A DNA stretch of 17,752 nucleotides from Planctomycetota bacterium. Its GTDB lineage: Bacteria > Planctomycetota > Phycisphaerae > Sedimentisphaerales > Anaerobacaceae. The notes below the pieces were generated by a model. That model saw only the letters and a program-made list of their open reading frames with translations, was not told the DNA's origin and ran no database searches. Location: assembly GCA_026386835.1 (NCBI GenBank), contig JAPLMV010000054.1, positions 1 through 17,752 on the forward strand. Direction: 5' to 3'. Shown in pieces: positions 7,584 to 14,057 of this stretch. The first letter of the stretch is position 1, and each line of letters begins with the position of its first letter. The position numbers and the translations under genes were made by a program.

Positions 7584-8037
7584 TATTTGTTCCTTTCTCA
7601 AGAGTTACACCGATTTTTTTCCACTTAGCGAGGATATCTTCTTTCGAGAAGAATCCCTCGTGTCTGAATAGTTCTTTGCCGGATGCGTCATAGAATATCT
7701 GGGTTGGAATTACGCGAATGCCGTATTTTTGGCCAGCATCGGGATTTTTCCAGACATCGATAAATTCGACATTAAGGACGGCTGCATATTCTGTTTTAAG
7801 TTCTTCGAGTATCGGAGCCATCATTTTACATGGGATGCATTTGTCGGCGCCCAAATCCACAAGCCGAGGCAGATTGACTGTTGTTTCCGCATCCTTCTGA
7901 TTTTTAGTCTCCTGCGGATTATTTTCTGTCGCCAATGGATTTGAATCTGCGCTTTTGCTATTTTGCTTTAAAGCGAAAACTATGCCCACAACCACAACGA
8001 GCACTATCACGATTAAAATTTTTATTGTTTTGTTCAT
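7570..8037 (-). CDS. Membrane-anchored extracytoplasmic thioredoxin (CxxC)
   Basis: A 155-residue protein with an N-terminal membrane anchor or uncleaved signal (5-23, IKILIVIVLVVVVGIVFAL), a polar linker (24-57) and a thioredoxin domain (58-145). The active site is DLGADKCIPCKMMAP (C67-I-P-C70), without the usual preceding Trp. The cis-Pro loop is IRVIPTQIFY (P111). The protein would act outside the cytoplasm as a reductase or electron carrier, most likely fed by the CcdA-like protein two genes on. ATG at 8037 has GGAG at 8 bases and overlaps the upstream stop by four bases (ATGA), a sign of coupled translation. The next gene repeats its C-terminal half in a longer fused form, which suggests duplication. 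Cytochrome c maturation proteins of the CcmG/ResA type are an alternative but no other ccm gene is here. Confidence 0.9.
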   Translation of the reverse strand: MNKTIKILIVIVLVVVVGIVFALKQNSKSADSNPLATENNPQETKNQKDAETTVNLPRLVDLGADKCIPCKMMAPILEELKTEYAAVLNVEFIDVWKNPDAGQKYGIRVIPTQIFYDASGKELFRHEGFFSKEDILAKWKKIGVTLEKGTNNATN

Positions 8038-8426
8038 GAGTGAAACTCCTTAGAAGTCATTATCTCTTTGCCTTTTGCAACGACCTTGGCAATATTTTTT
8101 TCTGTTACGGGACTGCTGCATTTTTCAAGACCAAGCTCAGCAAGTTGAAGATGCCAGAAACAATTGAAACCTGCCTTTACAAGGGTATTTTTAGCACAAC
8201 TCTGCCGGCAGCCGTCAATAGCGAGAATTTTTCCTGCTGATTCGGTGGTTTTCAGAATATCGCTTACTCGCCCGCCTATACCGGCTGTACAGTACATTTT
8301 ACCGACACCATCTTTTGTTAGTTTTCTTGCAGCCTTGTCTGCGATTTCGCCAACATCAGCGGCGCCACTGCAGGCGAATATTAATTTTGGTCCGCCTGAG
8401 CATGAACACGAATTTTCCTGACTCAT
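8034..8426 (-). CDS. DGC-domain putative zinc-binding protein
   Basis: A 130-residue, cysteine-rich, apparently cytoplasmic protein with eight Cys: C7, C9, C19, C46, C73, C77, C89 and C103. The motif LAIDGCRQSCAKNTLVKAGF (68-87) contains the Asp-Gly-Cys that names the DGC family (PF08859), with an early FACSGAADVGEIADKAARKL and the central MYCTAGIGGRV. Family members are often called putative zinc-binding proteins and occur beside arsenic or metal permease genes and small thioredoxins; their biochemical role is not established as far as I know. ATG at 8426 has GGAG at 6 bases. The gene lies 23 bp after the mini-thioredoxin and overlaps the start of the next thioredoxin gene by four bases. I infer a thiol or metalloid-handling role from context only. 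Confidence 0.82.
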   Translation of the reverse strand: MSQENSCSCSGGPKLIFACSGAADVGEIADKAARKLTKDGVGKMYCTAGIGGRVSDILKTTESAGKILAIDGCRQSCAKNTLVKAGFNCFWHLQLAELGLEKCSSPVTEKNIAKVVAKGKEIMTSKEFHS

Positions 8427-8449
8427 CCTTATCTCCTTTGCTGGATTAC

Positions 8450-8683
8450 TTAGGACAACATTTTTTTAATATCTTCCGGTGACACAACCTTTCCGACCAC
8501 TTTTACATTGCCGTCAACAGCCAGTGCGGGGGTCATCATAACGCCGAATTTCATAATCTCTTTGATATCGGTTACCTTTTCCAATGTATATTCGATACCA
8601 AGCTGTTTAGCGGCGGCATCGGCGTTTTCGGCAAGTTTTTTACATTTTGGGCAACCAGTGCCGAGAATCTGTATTTTTTTCAT
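8450..8683 (-). CDS. Small thioredoxin-fold protein (redox-active disulfide protein 2-like)
   Basis: A 77-residue cytoplasmic protein with a complete minimal thioredoxin fold. It has strand MKKIQILGTG, active site C11-P-K-C14 at the start of the first helix, the cis-Pro in VMMTPALAVDG (P52), and a final helix SPEDIKKMLS. It matches the glutaredoxin-like archaeal/bacterial family often annotated as redox-active disulfide protein 2 or thioredoxin family protein, about 75-80 residues, frequently encoded next to PF03773 permeases and ArsR regulators. AGGG lies 8 bases before the ATG at 8683. Neighbours are a 53-residue protein 13 bp upstream and the DGC protein 23 bp downstream. It may keep the DGC protein or the permease cysteines reduced, or reduce CcdA from the inside; this is inference. 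Confidence 0.92.
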   Translation of the reverse strand: MKKIQILGTGCPKCKKLAENADAAAKQLGIEYTLEKVTDIKEIMKFGVMMTPALAVDGNVKVVGKVVSPEDIKKMLS

Positions 8684-8696
8684 AATAGTATCCCTT

Positions 8697-8858
8697 TCAT
8701 TTATCGAGGGGCGATCGCATACCCCTGCGTTCCCCTGTTTCGATACGGTCGGCTAAAGCTTTTATGAAGGCCAATGCGGCATCTTTATCTCTATCAATCA
8801 GTATTGCCTCTATCTGCATCTTTTCCTGTGCGGTGATTGTAATAGTAGTGTCTTTCAT
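8697..8858 (-). CDS. Small conserved-looking protein of unknown function (53 aa) between permease and mini-thioredoxin
   Basis: A 53-residue protein starting MKDTTITITAQEKMQIEAIL with the central helix IDRDKDAALAFIKALADRIE and a basic tail ERRGMRSPLDK. It has no Cys, no signal and no membrane segment. I chose ATG at 8858 over an in-frame TTG at 8894 that would add 12 residues; an AGG lies about 12 bases before this ATG, so initiation looks weak. It is placed within the arsenic operon, 55 bp after the permease stop and 13 bp before the mini-thioredoxin, with no break in strand. I recall similar short proteins beside such permeases but cannot confirm that here. The helical, charged central stretch may fold as a small accessory or regulatory protein. 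No function is proposed. Confidence 0.68.
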   Translation of the reverse strand: MKDTTITITAQEKMQIEAILIDRDKDAALAFIKALADRIETGERRGMRSPLDK

Positions 8859-8913
8859 ATTTGTCTTAACCTGACCAAAATTTATTTTGAACAATTTACA
8901 TCTGATATTCTCG

Positions 8914-10086
8914 TCAGAACGCTCCGAAAATCATACCCGATATTGTCGCCATAACAATTACAAGTGAAACGTAAACAACCGTTTTTTGAGTCCCCATTAT
9001 CGACCGCAAAACCAGCATACTGGGCAAACTCAATGCTGGCCCCGCAAGAAGCAGCGCCAGCGCCGGCCCCTTACCCATTCCCGCTCCAATCAGCCCCTGC
9101 AAAATCGGCACCTCCGTCAGCGTGGCGAAATACATAAATGCTGCGACAACAGAGGACAGCAGATTAGCCCGTAAGGAATTTCCGCCAACCGCCCATTCGA
9201 CCCAGCGATTGGGAATAATCCCTTCATGGCCAACACGACCTAACAGGAATCCTGAAACAAGAACTCCTCCCAGCAATAACGGCAAGATTTGTAAAGCAAA
9301 GACCCACGTTGCAGAAGTCCATTCTTTTAGCTCATCTTTCTTAAACCACCTGAACAAGATAACAGCCAAACTAAGTAAAGAAAACCCGGCGATCCACCAT
9401 TTATACTGATAAATCAAAGACCACAGCCCATGATCGCCTTCAAGGGGTTTGCCCCAGTTGGCAAAGACCAGCACGCCTATCATAACCGCGAAGAAAAAGG
9501 CGTTTTGCCATAACGGCCGCCTGACTTCCGGCACCGGCATATTCATCTGCCCGTTGGCTCTTTCCATCTCCTCCTTTCGATAGATAAAATGCATAATCAA
9601 GCCGATGATTACGCTGAAAGCGATTGCCCCAACTGCACGGGCAATACCCATTTCCATGCCAAGAATCCGCGCTGTCAGAATAATCGCCAGGACATTGATT
9701 GCGGGGCCGGAATATAAAAACGCGGTAGCTGGCCCTAATCCTGCGCCCATCCGCCAGATGCCTGCAAACAACGGCAAAACGGTACAGGAGCACACCGCCA
9801 GAATCGAGCCGGAAATAGAGGCTACGCCATAGGCCAGAACCTTATTGGCCTTCGGGCCGAAGTATTTCATCACCGAGGCCTGGCTGACAAACACAGATAT
9901 GGCGCCGGCAATGAAAAAGGCGGGGATAAGACATAATATTACATGCTCCTGTGCGTACCATTTGACAAGATATAGCGATTCCGTCAAGGCGTTGTCAAAT
10001 CTCGGTGCCCCGACAGGCAGGAAATAAACACCTAAAAACACACCGATAATCAATAATAATTTTTTCCACTCTGTTTTCAAACTCAT
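8914..10086 (-). CDS. PF03773 permease (ArsP/YraQ/SO_0444-like efflux permease)
   Basis: A 390-residue protein with about ten membrane helices in two related halves. The first half holds SILAVCSCTVLPLFAGIWRM with C99 and C101, then GAGLGPATAFLYSGPAINVLA. The second holds TEVPILQGLIGAGMGKGPAL and LLLAGPALSLPSMLVLR, the repeated G.G..PA...L..GPA pattern of the PF03773 family. A cytoplasmic loop of about 30 residues (170-200) separates helices. Family members include ArsP, which exports trivalent organoarsenicals, and SO_0444-like proteins linked to copper/zinc. The length near 390 is closer to the latter, but the operon (arsR, arsM, acr3) favours methylarsenite or related export. ATG at 10086 has only a weak GAAAG upstream, and the gene begins 10 bp after arsR. 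The transported substrate cannot be decided from sequence. Confidence 0.88.
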   Translation of the reverse strand: MSLKTEWKKLLLIIGVFLGVYFLPVGAPRFDNALTESLYLVKWYAQEHVILCLIPAFFIAGAISVFVSQASVMKYFGPKANKVLAYGVASISGSILAVCSCTVLPLFAGIWRMGAGLGPATAFLYSGPAINVLAIILTARILGMEMGIARAVGAIAFSVIIGLIMHFIYRKEEMERANGQMNMPVPEVRRPLWQNAFFFAVMIGVLVFANWGKPLEGDHGLWSLIYQYKWWIAGFSLLSLAVILFRWFKKDELKEWTSATWVFALQILPLLLGGVLVSGFLLGRVGHEGIIPNRWVEWAVGGNSLRANLLSSVVAAFMYFATLTEVPILQGLIGAGMGKGPALALLLAGPALSLPSMLVLRSIMGTQKTVVYVSLVIVMATISGMIFGAF

Positions 10087-10096
10087 AATAAAACTT

Positions 10097-10429
10097 TCAA
10101 ATCATAACATTGAACAGCTTTTCGTTGTCTTTGATATTCTGCTTGAGGCAGGTGGTTATACAGGAGAAGAAGTCAAGGATGCAGGGTGCCTTTAGCTTGT
10201 AAAAGACGTTGAGGCCATTTTTGCGGGACTGGAGTATGCCGGCATTTACCATTATCGAGAGATGGCGGGAAACATTCGACCTTTCGGAGCCGATGTGTTT
10301 TGCGATTTTGCAGACACACTGTTCGCCGTTTTTGAGGAAATCCAGAATCGCTATACGCAGGGGATGAGCCATAGCGGTTACAATTTGTGCCTGTTTTTCA
10401 AACAAGATTTGTTTCTTTTTGTTTAACAT
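10097..10429 (-). CDS. arsR: ArsR-family metalloid-responsive transcriptional repressor
   Basis: A 110-residue winged helix-turn-helix protein. AHPLRIAILDFLKNGEQCVC (21-40) carries the CVC arsenite-binding pair C38/C40 at the start of helix 3, as in classical ArsR. The recognition helix is SERSNVSRHLSIMVNAGIL (48-66) and the wing is QSRKNGLNVFYKL. Three more cysteines, C83, C90 and C94, lie in the C-terminal helix (APCILDFFSCITTC), so binding may also use C-terminal Cys as in Acidithiobacillus-type ArsR. ATG at 10429 is chosen; a GTG at 10471 in frame lies inside the operator palindrome and downstream of the predicted -10, so it is unlikely to be used. It is the first gene of the ten-gene arsenic operon and very probably represses it until arsenite or a related thiophilic compound binds. 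Confidence 0.94.
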   Translation of the reverse strand: MLNKKKQILFEKQAQIVTAMAHPLRIAILDFLKNGEQCVCKIAKHIGSERSNVSRHLSIMVNAGILQSRKNGLNVFYKLKAPCILDFFSCITTCLKQNIKDNEKLFNVMI

Positions 10430-10447
10430 TGTAAAACTTTCTATTAA

Positions 10448-10479
10448 ATTACTATGTGAACATATACTCACATAGTAAT
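10448..10479. promoter_or_regulatory. Predicted ArsR operator: perfect 12-8-12 inverted repeat
   Basis: ATTACTATGTGA (10448-10459) and TCACATAGTAAT (10468-10479) are exact reverse complements separated by the AT-rich spacer ACATATAC. The site begins 19 bases upstream of the arsR ATG and overlaps the predicted minus-strand -10 hexamer, so a bound dimer would block transcription of the arsenic operon. Binding by this ArsR is inferred from position and symmetry. I did not notice a second copy in the window. Confidence 0.85.
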
Positions 10480-10500
10480 ATAAAGTTCAGGTAAAATCAA
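10472..10500 (-). promoter_or_regulatory. Predicted sigma70-type promoter of the arsenic operon
   Basis: On the minus strand TTGATT (10500-10495) and TACTAT (10477-10472) are separated by exactly 17 bases. The -10 lies inside the upstream arm of the operator palindrome. The transcript would start near 10465, giving a leader of about 35 bases before arsR. Confidence 0.65.
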
Positions 10501-10613
10501 GCATAAACAATTATTTTTTTGCGAAAAGACGGGTAATATCTGCTGCAGACGGCGGAAATCACAATTGCAACGAGTTTCATTATTTTTATACCGGAAAAAC
10601 AGCAGATTTTTAA

Positions 10614-10642
10614 TTGACGGACGTTGGGTCTGCGTGTAATAT
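10614..10642 (+). promoter_or_regulatory. Predicted sigma70-type promoter of the complex I/hydrogenase-like operon
   Basis: TTGACG (10614-10619) and TAATAT (10637-10642) are spaced by 17 bases, close to consensus. The transcript would begin near 10649, leaving a leader of about 118 bases before the GTG at 10767. It diverges from the arsenic promoter with about 110 bases between the two -35 boxes. No copy of the ArsR palindrome is seen near it. Confidence 0.6.
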
Positions 10643-10697
10643 TAAACCTTTTTATAGTTGGTATAAAATTCGAAGATATTGCCAAATGAGAGTCTTT

Positions 10698-10739
10698 CCG
10701 CAGCAGGTCGGCTGTGGGTGAGGTTTAAAGTATTTTTTT
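10698..10739 (+). other. Leader hairpin followed by a T run in the 5' untranslated region
   Basis: CCGCAGC (10698-10704) pairs with GCTGTGG (10711-10717), seven pairs including one G-U, around a six-base loop AGGTCG. Sixteen bases later comes a run of seven T (10733-10739). The spacing is too long for a classic intrinsic terminator, but the structure lies in the leader of the respiratory operon and could influence transcript stability or early termination. The evidence is weak. Confidence 0.3.
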
Positions 10740-10766
10740 GTTGAAAGCTAAATACGGGAATACACA

Positions 10767-12212
10767 GTGAAAAATCAACTGATGCTTTTGTTGATAGTAT
10801 TTGTTCCGCTGACAGGGGCATTTACTTTGCCGATAGCGGGGCGGGTGTCGGATAGACTAAGAAATCTACTTGCGCTGGGGTTTGTGTTGATATCGCTTGT
10901 GCTGACGGCGGCGATTTCGATGCCGGTGTTCTCCGGGGAGACGGTAACATCTGCTGCGATATTTAATAATGTGTATAACTTTGTTCTTTATGCCGATGGG
11001 CTGGCAGTATTCATGGCGTTTGTGTCGGCGCTGATAAGTGCGATAATTATTTTTTATTCCTTTGGATACATCAGCCATTACGAAAATCAAAATGAATATT
11101 ACCTGATGGTGGTGCTGTTCTTCGGTGGAATGATGGGGCTGGTTTTTTCGGGCAATCTTATATTTCTTTATCTATTCTGGGAAATTACGGCGATTACAAG
11201 CTGGCGTCTTATCGGTTTTTTCAGGGAAAAGCAGCATGTTTTGCGTGCCGATAAGGCATTTATGGTGACAATGTTCGGTTCTGTGCTGATGCTGGTTGGT
11301 TTTATCAGCATTTATCAACAGACCGGCTCATTTGAACTGGCGGCGATAAAAAGCGCACTGGGGACAGGTCATTTGTCCAATCTTGCGGCAGCGTTGATTC
11401 TGGCTGGTATACTTTCCAAATCGGCTACACTGCCGCTTCATACGTGGCTGCCTGATGCAGGCGTTGCACCATCGCCTGTTACGGCGCTGCTGCACGCGGC
11501 TTTGCTGGTGAAAATCGGCGTGTATGTCTTTGCGAGGTTGTTTGTCGCGACATTTACCGTCGATGAATTCTGGCATACAGCGGTGCCGGTAATAGCTGCT
11601 GTGAGCGCACTGGTGTCGGCGGGGGCTGCAATGGTGGATACTGACCTTAAGCGGATTATTGCGTATTCGACGGTGAGTCAGATAGGTTTTATTTTTCTGG
11701 GACTATCGATTGGAAACGAAATCGGCGTTGCGGGGGCACTGTTGTATATAATGATGCACGGACTTGCAAAGGGCGGTTTGTTCCTTTGTGCAGGGATAGT
11801 CGAGCAGAATACAAAGATCAAAGATATAACCAAACTCGGCGGGCTGATTAAGACAATGCCGATTACGGCGGTGTCGTTTCTTTTGTGTGCGTTTTCGGTA
11901 ATGGGGATACCGCCTTTCGGGGGTTTTTTCAGCAAATATATGGTGATAGCCGGCGCGGTACAGAGTGGTCATTTATGGATTTCGCTGACTTTCCTTGTGG
12001 GGGCGTTTTTGACGATTATATATCTGCTGAGAGTTTTCAATATGGTATTTCTGGGTGAGGTGAGATTTGCGGGGGTAAAAGAGGGGTCAGCAGTGATGGT
12101 TATCAGTGTTGCGGTTTTGGCGGTGCTTTCACTGGCAGGGGGTATACTTATTTACTGGCCTTGTCAATTTGTCCTGTCAACTATTCAACAATTGCCGGGG
12201 ATAGTTAAATGA
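10767..12212 (+). CDS. Antiporter-like subunit 1 (NuoL/MrpA-N type, proton_antipo_M)
   Basis: A 481-residue protein with about 14 membrane helices of the complex I/Mrp antiporter family. It keeps the charged residues used for ion translocation: E139 in YLFWEITAITSWRLIGFF, K218 in GILSKSATLPLHTWLPDA, H243 and K249 in LLHAALLVKIGVYV, K295 in DTDLKRIIAYSTVSQIGF, H331/K335, and K390 in GGFFSKYMV. The FWE.T..S..LIGF and LHAALLVK signatures point to the NuoL/MrpA-N branch, although the length is shorter than NuoL because the long C-terminal lateral helix is missing. The start is GTG at 10767 with a weak GGGA upstream; no better start is seen. It is the first gene of the operon and overlaps the next by ATGA (12209-12212). 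It belongs to the membrane arm that pumps protons or sodium. Confidence 0.92.
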   Translation: MKNQLMLLLIVFVPLTGAFTLPIAGRVSDRLRNLLALGFVLISLVLTAAISMPVFSGETVTSAAIFNNVYNFVLYADGLAVFMAFVSALISAIIIFYSFGYISHYENQNEYYLMVVLFFGGMMGLVFSGNLIFLYLFWEITAITSWRLIGFFREKQHVLRADKAFMVTMFGSVLMLVGFISIYQQTGSFELAAIKSALGTGHLSNLAAALILAGILSKSATLPLHTWLPDAGVAPSPVTALLHAALLVKIGVYVFARLFVATFTVDEFWHTAVPVIAAVSALVSAGAAMVDTDLKRIIAYSTVSQIGFIFLGLSIGNEIGVAGALLYIMMHGLAKGGLFLCAGIVEQNTKIKDITKLGGLIKTMPITAVSFLLCAFSVMGIPPFGGFFSKYMVIAGAVQSGHLWISLTFLVGAFLTIIYLLRVFNMVFLGEVRFAGVKEGSAVMVISVAVLAVLSLAGGILIYWPCQFVLSTIQQLPGIVK

Positions 12213-14035
12213 ATGAATTTTCAATATTATTGCCGATAATTATACCTCTGGTCGGTGCGATGCTGGTGATTATTGTCAGGCGGCTTGGCGGAATGAAAGA
12301 GGGGGCTGCGCTTCTGGCGACGATTTTCTCGCTGGTTACGGCGATAATGCTGTATGGGCGGGAATTAAATTATTCGCTGCCATGGGCCGGTTTCGGGATG
12401 GAATTTACACTTCGGCTGTACCACTTCAGTGCGTTTATACTGCTGGCGGTTTCGGTTTTTGCGTTTTTAATTACGTTATACTGCTGTTCGTTTATGCGTG
12501 GAAAAAGTTACGGCGTCTGGTTTTATTTTTATCTGCTGATATCAGCGGCGATGGTCAACGGTGCGGTGCTGGCGGATAATCTTATTTTGATGCTTTTCTT
12601 CTGGGAAGGGCTGCTGGTGACGCTGTTCGGGATGATAGCGATAGGTGGCAAAGAGGCATTCAAGGCAGCTACGAAGGCGTTTATCATTATTGGCATCTGC
12701 GATTTGTGCATGATGTTCGGGATAGCTCTGACAGGATATTTGGCAGGGACTATGACGATATCTAAAATCAGCATGTCCCCTGGTTCGCTTGGCAGCGTGG
12801 CATTTATATTTCTTATGATAGGTGCGATTTCCAAGGCAGGTTCGATGCCTTTTCACAGTTGGATACCGGATGCGGCGGTCAATGCACCGCTGCCTTTTAT
12901 GGCATTTTTGCCTGCATCGCTTGAGAAACTTCTGGGGATTTATTTTCTGGCCCGTATTTCGCTGGATATGTTTAAGCTCGATGTAAATTCATGGCTTAGC
13001 ATTTTACTCATGGTAATCGGCTCAATTACGATACTGGCGGCGGTGATGATGGCATTGATTCAGAAGGATTATAAGAAGCTGCTTTCATATCACGCTATCA
13101 GTCAGGTGGGGTATATGGTTCTGGGTATAGGGACATGTCTGCCTGTTGGAATAGTGGGCGGGCTGTTTCACATGATTAATCACGCCCTGTATAAGAGCTG
13201 CCTGTTTCTTACAGGCGGGTCAGTGGAAAAACAGGCGGGCACGACCAGTCTTGATAAATTAGGCGGCCTGGCATTAAAGATGCCGATAACGTTTATCTGT
13301 TTTCTGGTTGCAGCGGCGTCAATTTCCGGGGTGCCTCCTTTTAACGGCTTTTTCTCAAAGGAGCTTGTTTATGAAGGCGCACTACAGAGAGGGGCGATAT
13401 TTTATCTGGCTGCGGTTCTCGGTTCGTTTTTTACGGCAGCATCATTTTTGAAACTCGGTCATTCGGCGTTTTTGGGGAAAGTTAGCGATGCGAATAAAAA
13501 TGTCAAAGAGGCAGCGCCTGCGATGCTGCTGCCGATGATTGTTATCGCGTTGATTTGCATTTTGTTTGGTGTGTATAATCATTTTCCGCTGAGCAACTTT
13601 ATCAAGCCGATACTCGGCGAGCAGAGGCTTGCCGGTCATGAATTTGCGATAAATACAACGCTGATTGTGATTACGGTAGTGGTGCTGACAGGCGCTTTGT
13701 TACATCATCTGTTTGCCGTAAAAATAACCGGCAGCGGTCTTAAGTCCGCGGATTATATTCGCTATGCTCCTGTTTTCAGGGGCATTTACAACAGGGCGGA
13801 AAATAAGTACTTTGACCCGTATGATATCGGGTTAAAAATCGTCAATGTAATTACTAAAACCGCATGGCGGATAGACAGGGCCGTTGACTGGATTTATGAA
13901 GGTCTGACGGTGCGGGCGGTGTATCTGTTTTCGAATGGGATAAGAAGTGCACATACCGGCAATTATTCGCTTTATATCGTCTGGTCACTGCTGGGAGCTG
14001 TGCTGGTTTTAATTGTGATAATGAAATCGGTTTAA
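12209..14035 (+). CDS. Antiporter-like subunit 2 (NuoL/HyfB/MbxH type with C-terminal extension)
   Basis: A 608-residue antiporter-family subunit with the core residues E133 (MLFFWEGLLVTLFG), K209 (GAISKAGSMPFHSWIPDA), K240 (LPASLEKLLGIYFLARI), K290 (DYKKLLSYHAISQVGYMV), H321/H325/K329 and K384 (NGFFSKELV). The helix-8 region reads FLPASLEKLLGIY where NuoL usually has HAATMV, so it belongs to a divergent, hydrogenase-related branch. After about residue 500 there is a C-terminal extension with RYAPVFRGIYNRAENKYFDPYD, an amphipathic stretch and a last membrane helix (TGNYSLYIVWSLLGAVLVLIVIM), reminiscent of the NuoL tail. The start codon overlaps the preceding stop (ATGA). It is a membrane-arm ion-translocating subunit; the exact counterpart (NuoL or NuoM) is not decided. 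Confidence 0.9.
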   Translation: MNEFSILLPIIIPLVGAMLVIIVRRLGGMKEGAALLATIFSLVTAIMLYGRELNYSLPWAGFGMEFTLRLYHFSAFILLAVSVFAFLITLYCCSFMRGKSYGVWFYFYLLISAAMVNGAVLADNLILMLFFWEGLLVTLFGMIAIGGKEAFKAATKAFIIIGICDLCMMFGIALTGYLAGTMTISKISMSPGSLGSVAFIFLMIGAISKAGSMPFHSWIPDAAVNAPLPFMAFLPASLEKLLGIYFLARISLDMFKLDVNSWLSILLMVIGSITILAAVMMALIQKDYKKLLSYHAISQVGYMVLGIGTCLPVGIVGGLFHMINHALYKSCLFLTGGSVEKQAGTTSLDKLGGLALKMPITFICFLVAAASISGVPPFNGFFSKELVYEGALQRGAIFYLAAVLGSFFTAASFLKLGHSAFLGKVSDANKNVKEAAPAMLLPMIVIALICILFGVYNHFPLSNFIKPILGEQRLAGHEFAINTTLIVITVVVLTGALLHHLFAVKITGSGLKSADYIRYAPVFRGIYNRAENKYFDPYDIGLKIVNVITKTAWRIDRAVDWIYEGLTVRAVYLFSNGIRSAHTGNYSLYIVWSLLGAVLVLIVIMKSV

Positions 14036-14057
14036 TCAGGGACATGAGGTTTGTAAT

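Noticed and set aside
5948..8037. Reading the CcdA and thioredoxin genes as a cytochrome c maturation locus
   Set aside because: No CcmE/F/H, ResB/C or cytochrome c gene with CxxCH is in the window, and the genes lie within the arsenic operon.
10430..10471. Longer ArsR start at GTG 10471 (14 more residues)
   Set aside because: The codon lies inside the operator palindrome, immediately after the predicted -10, so it would not be in the transcript.
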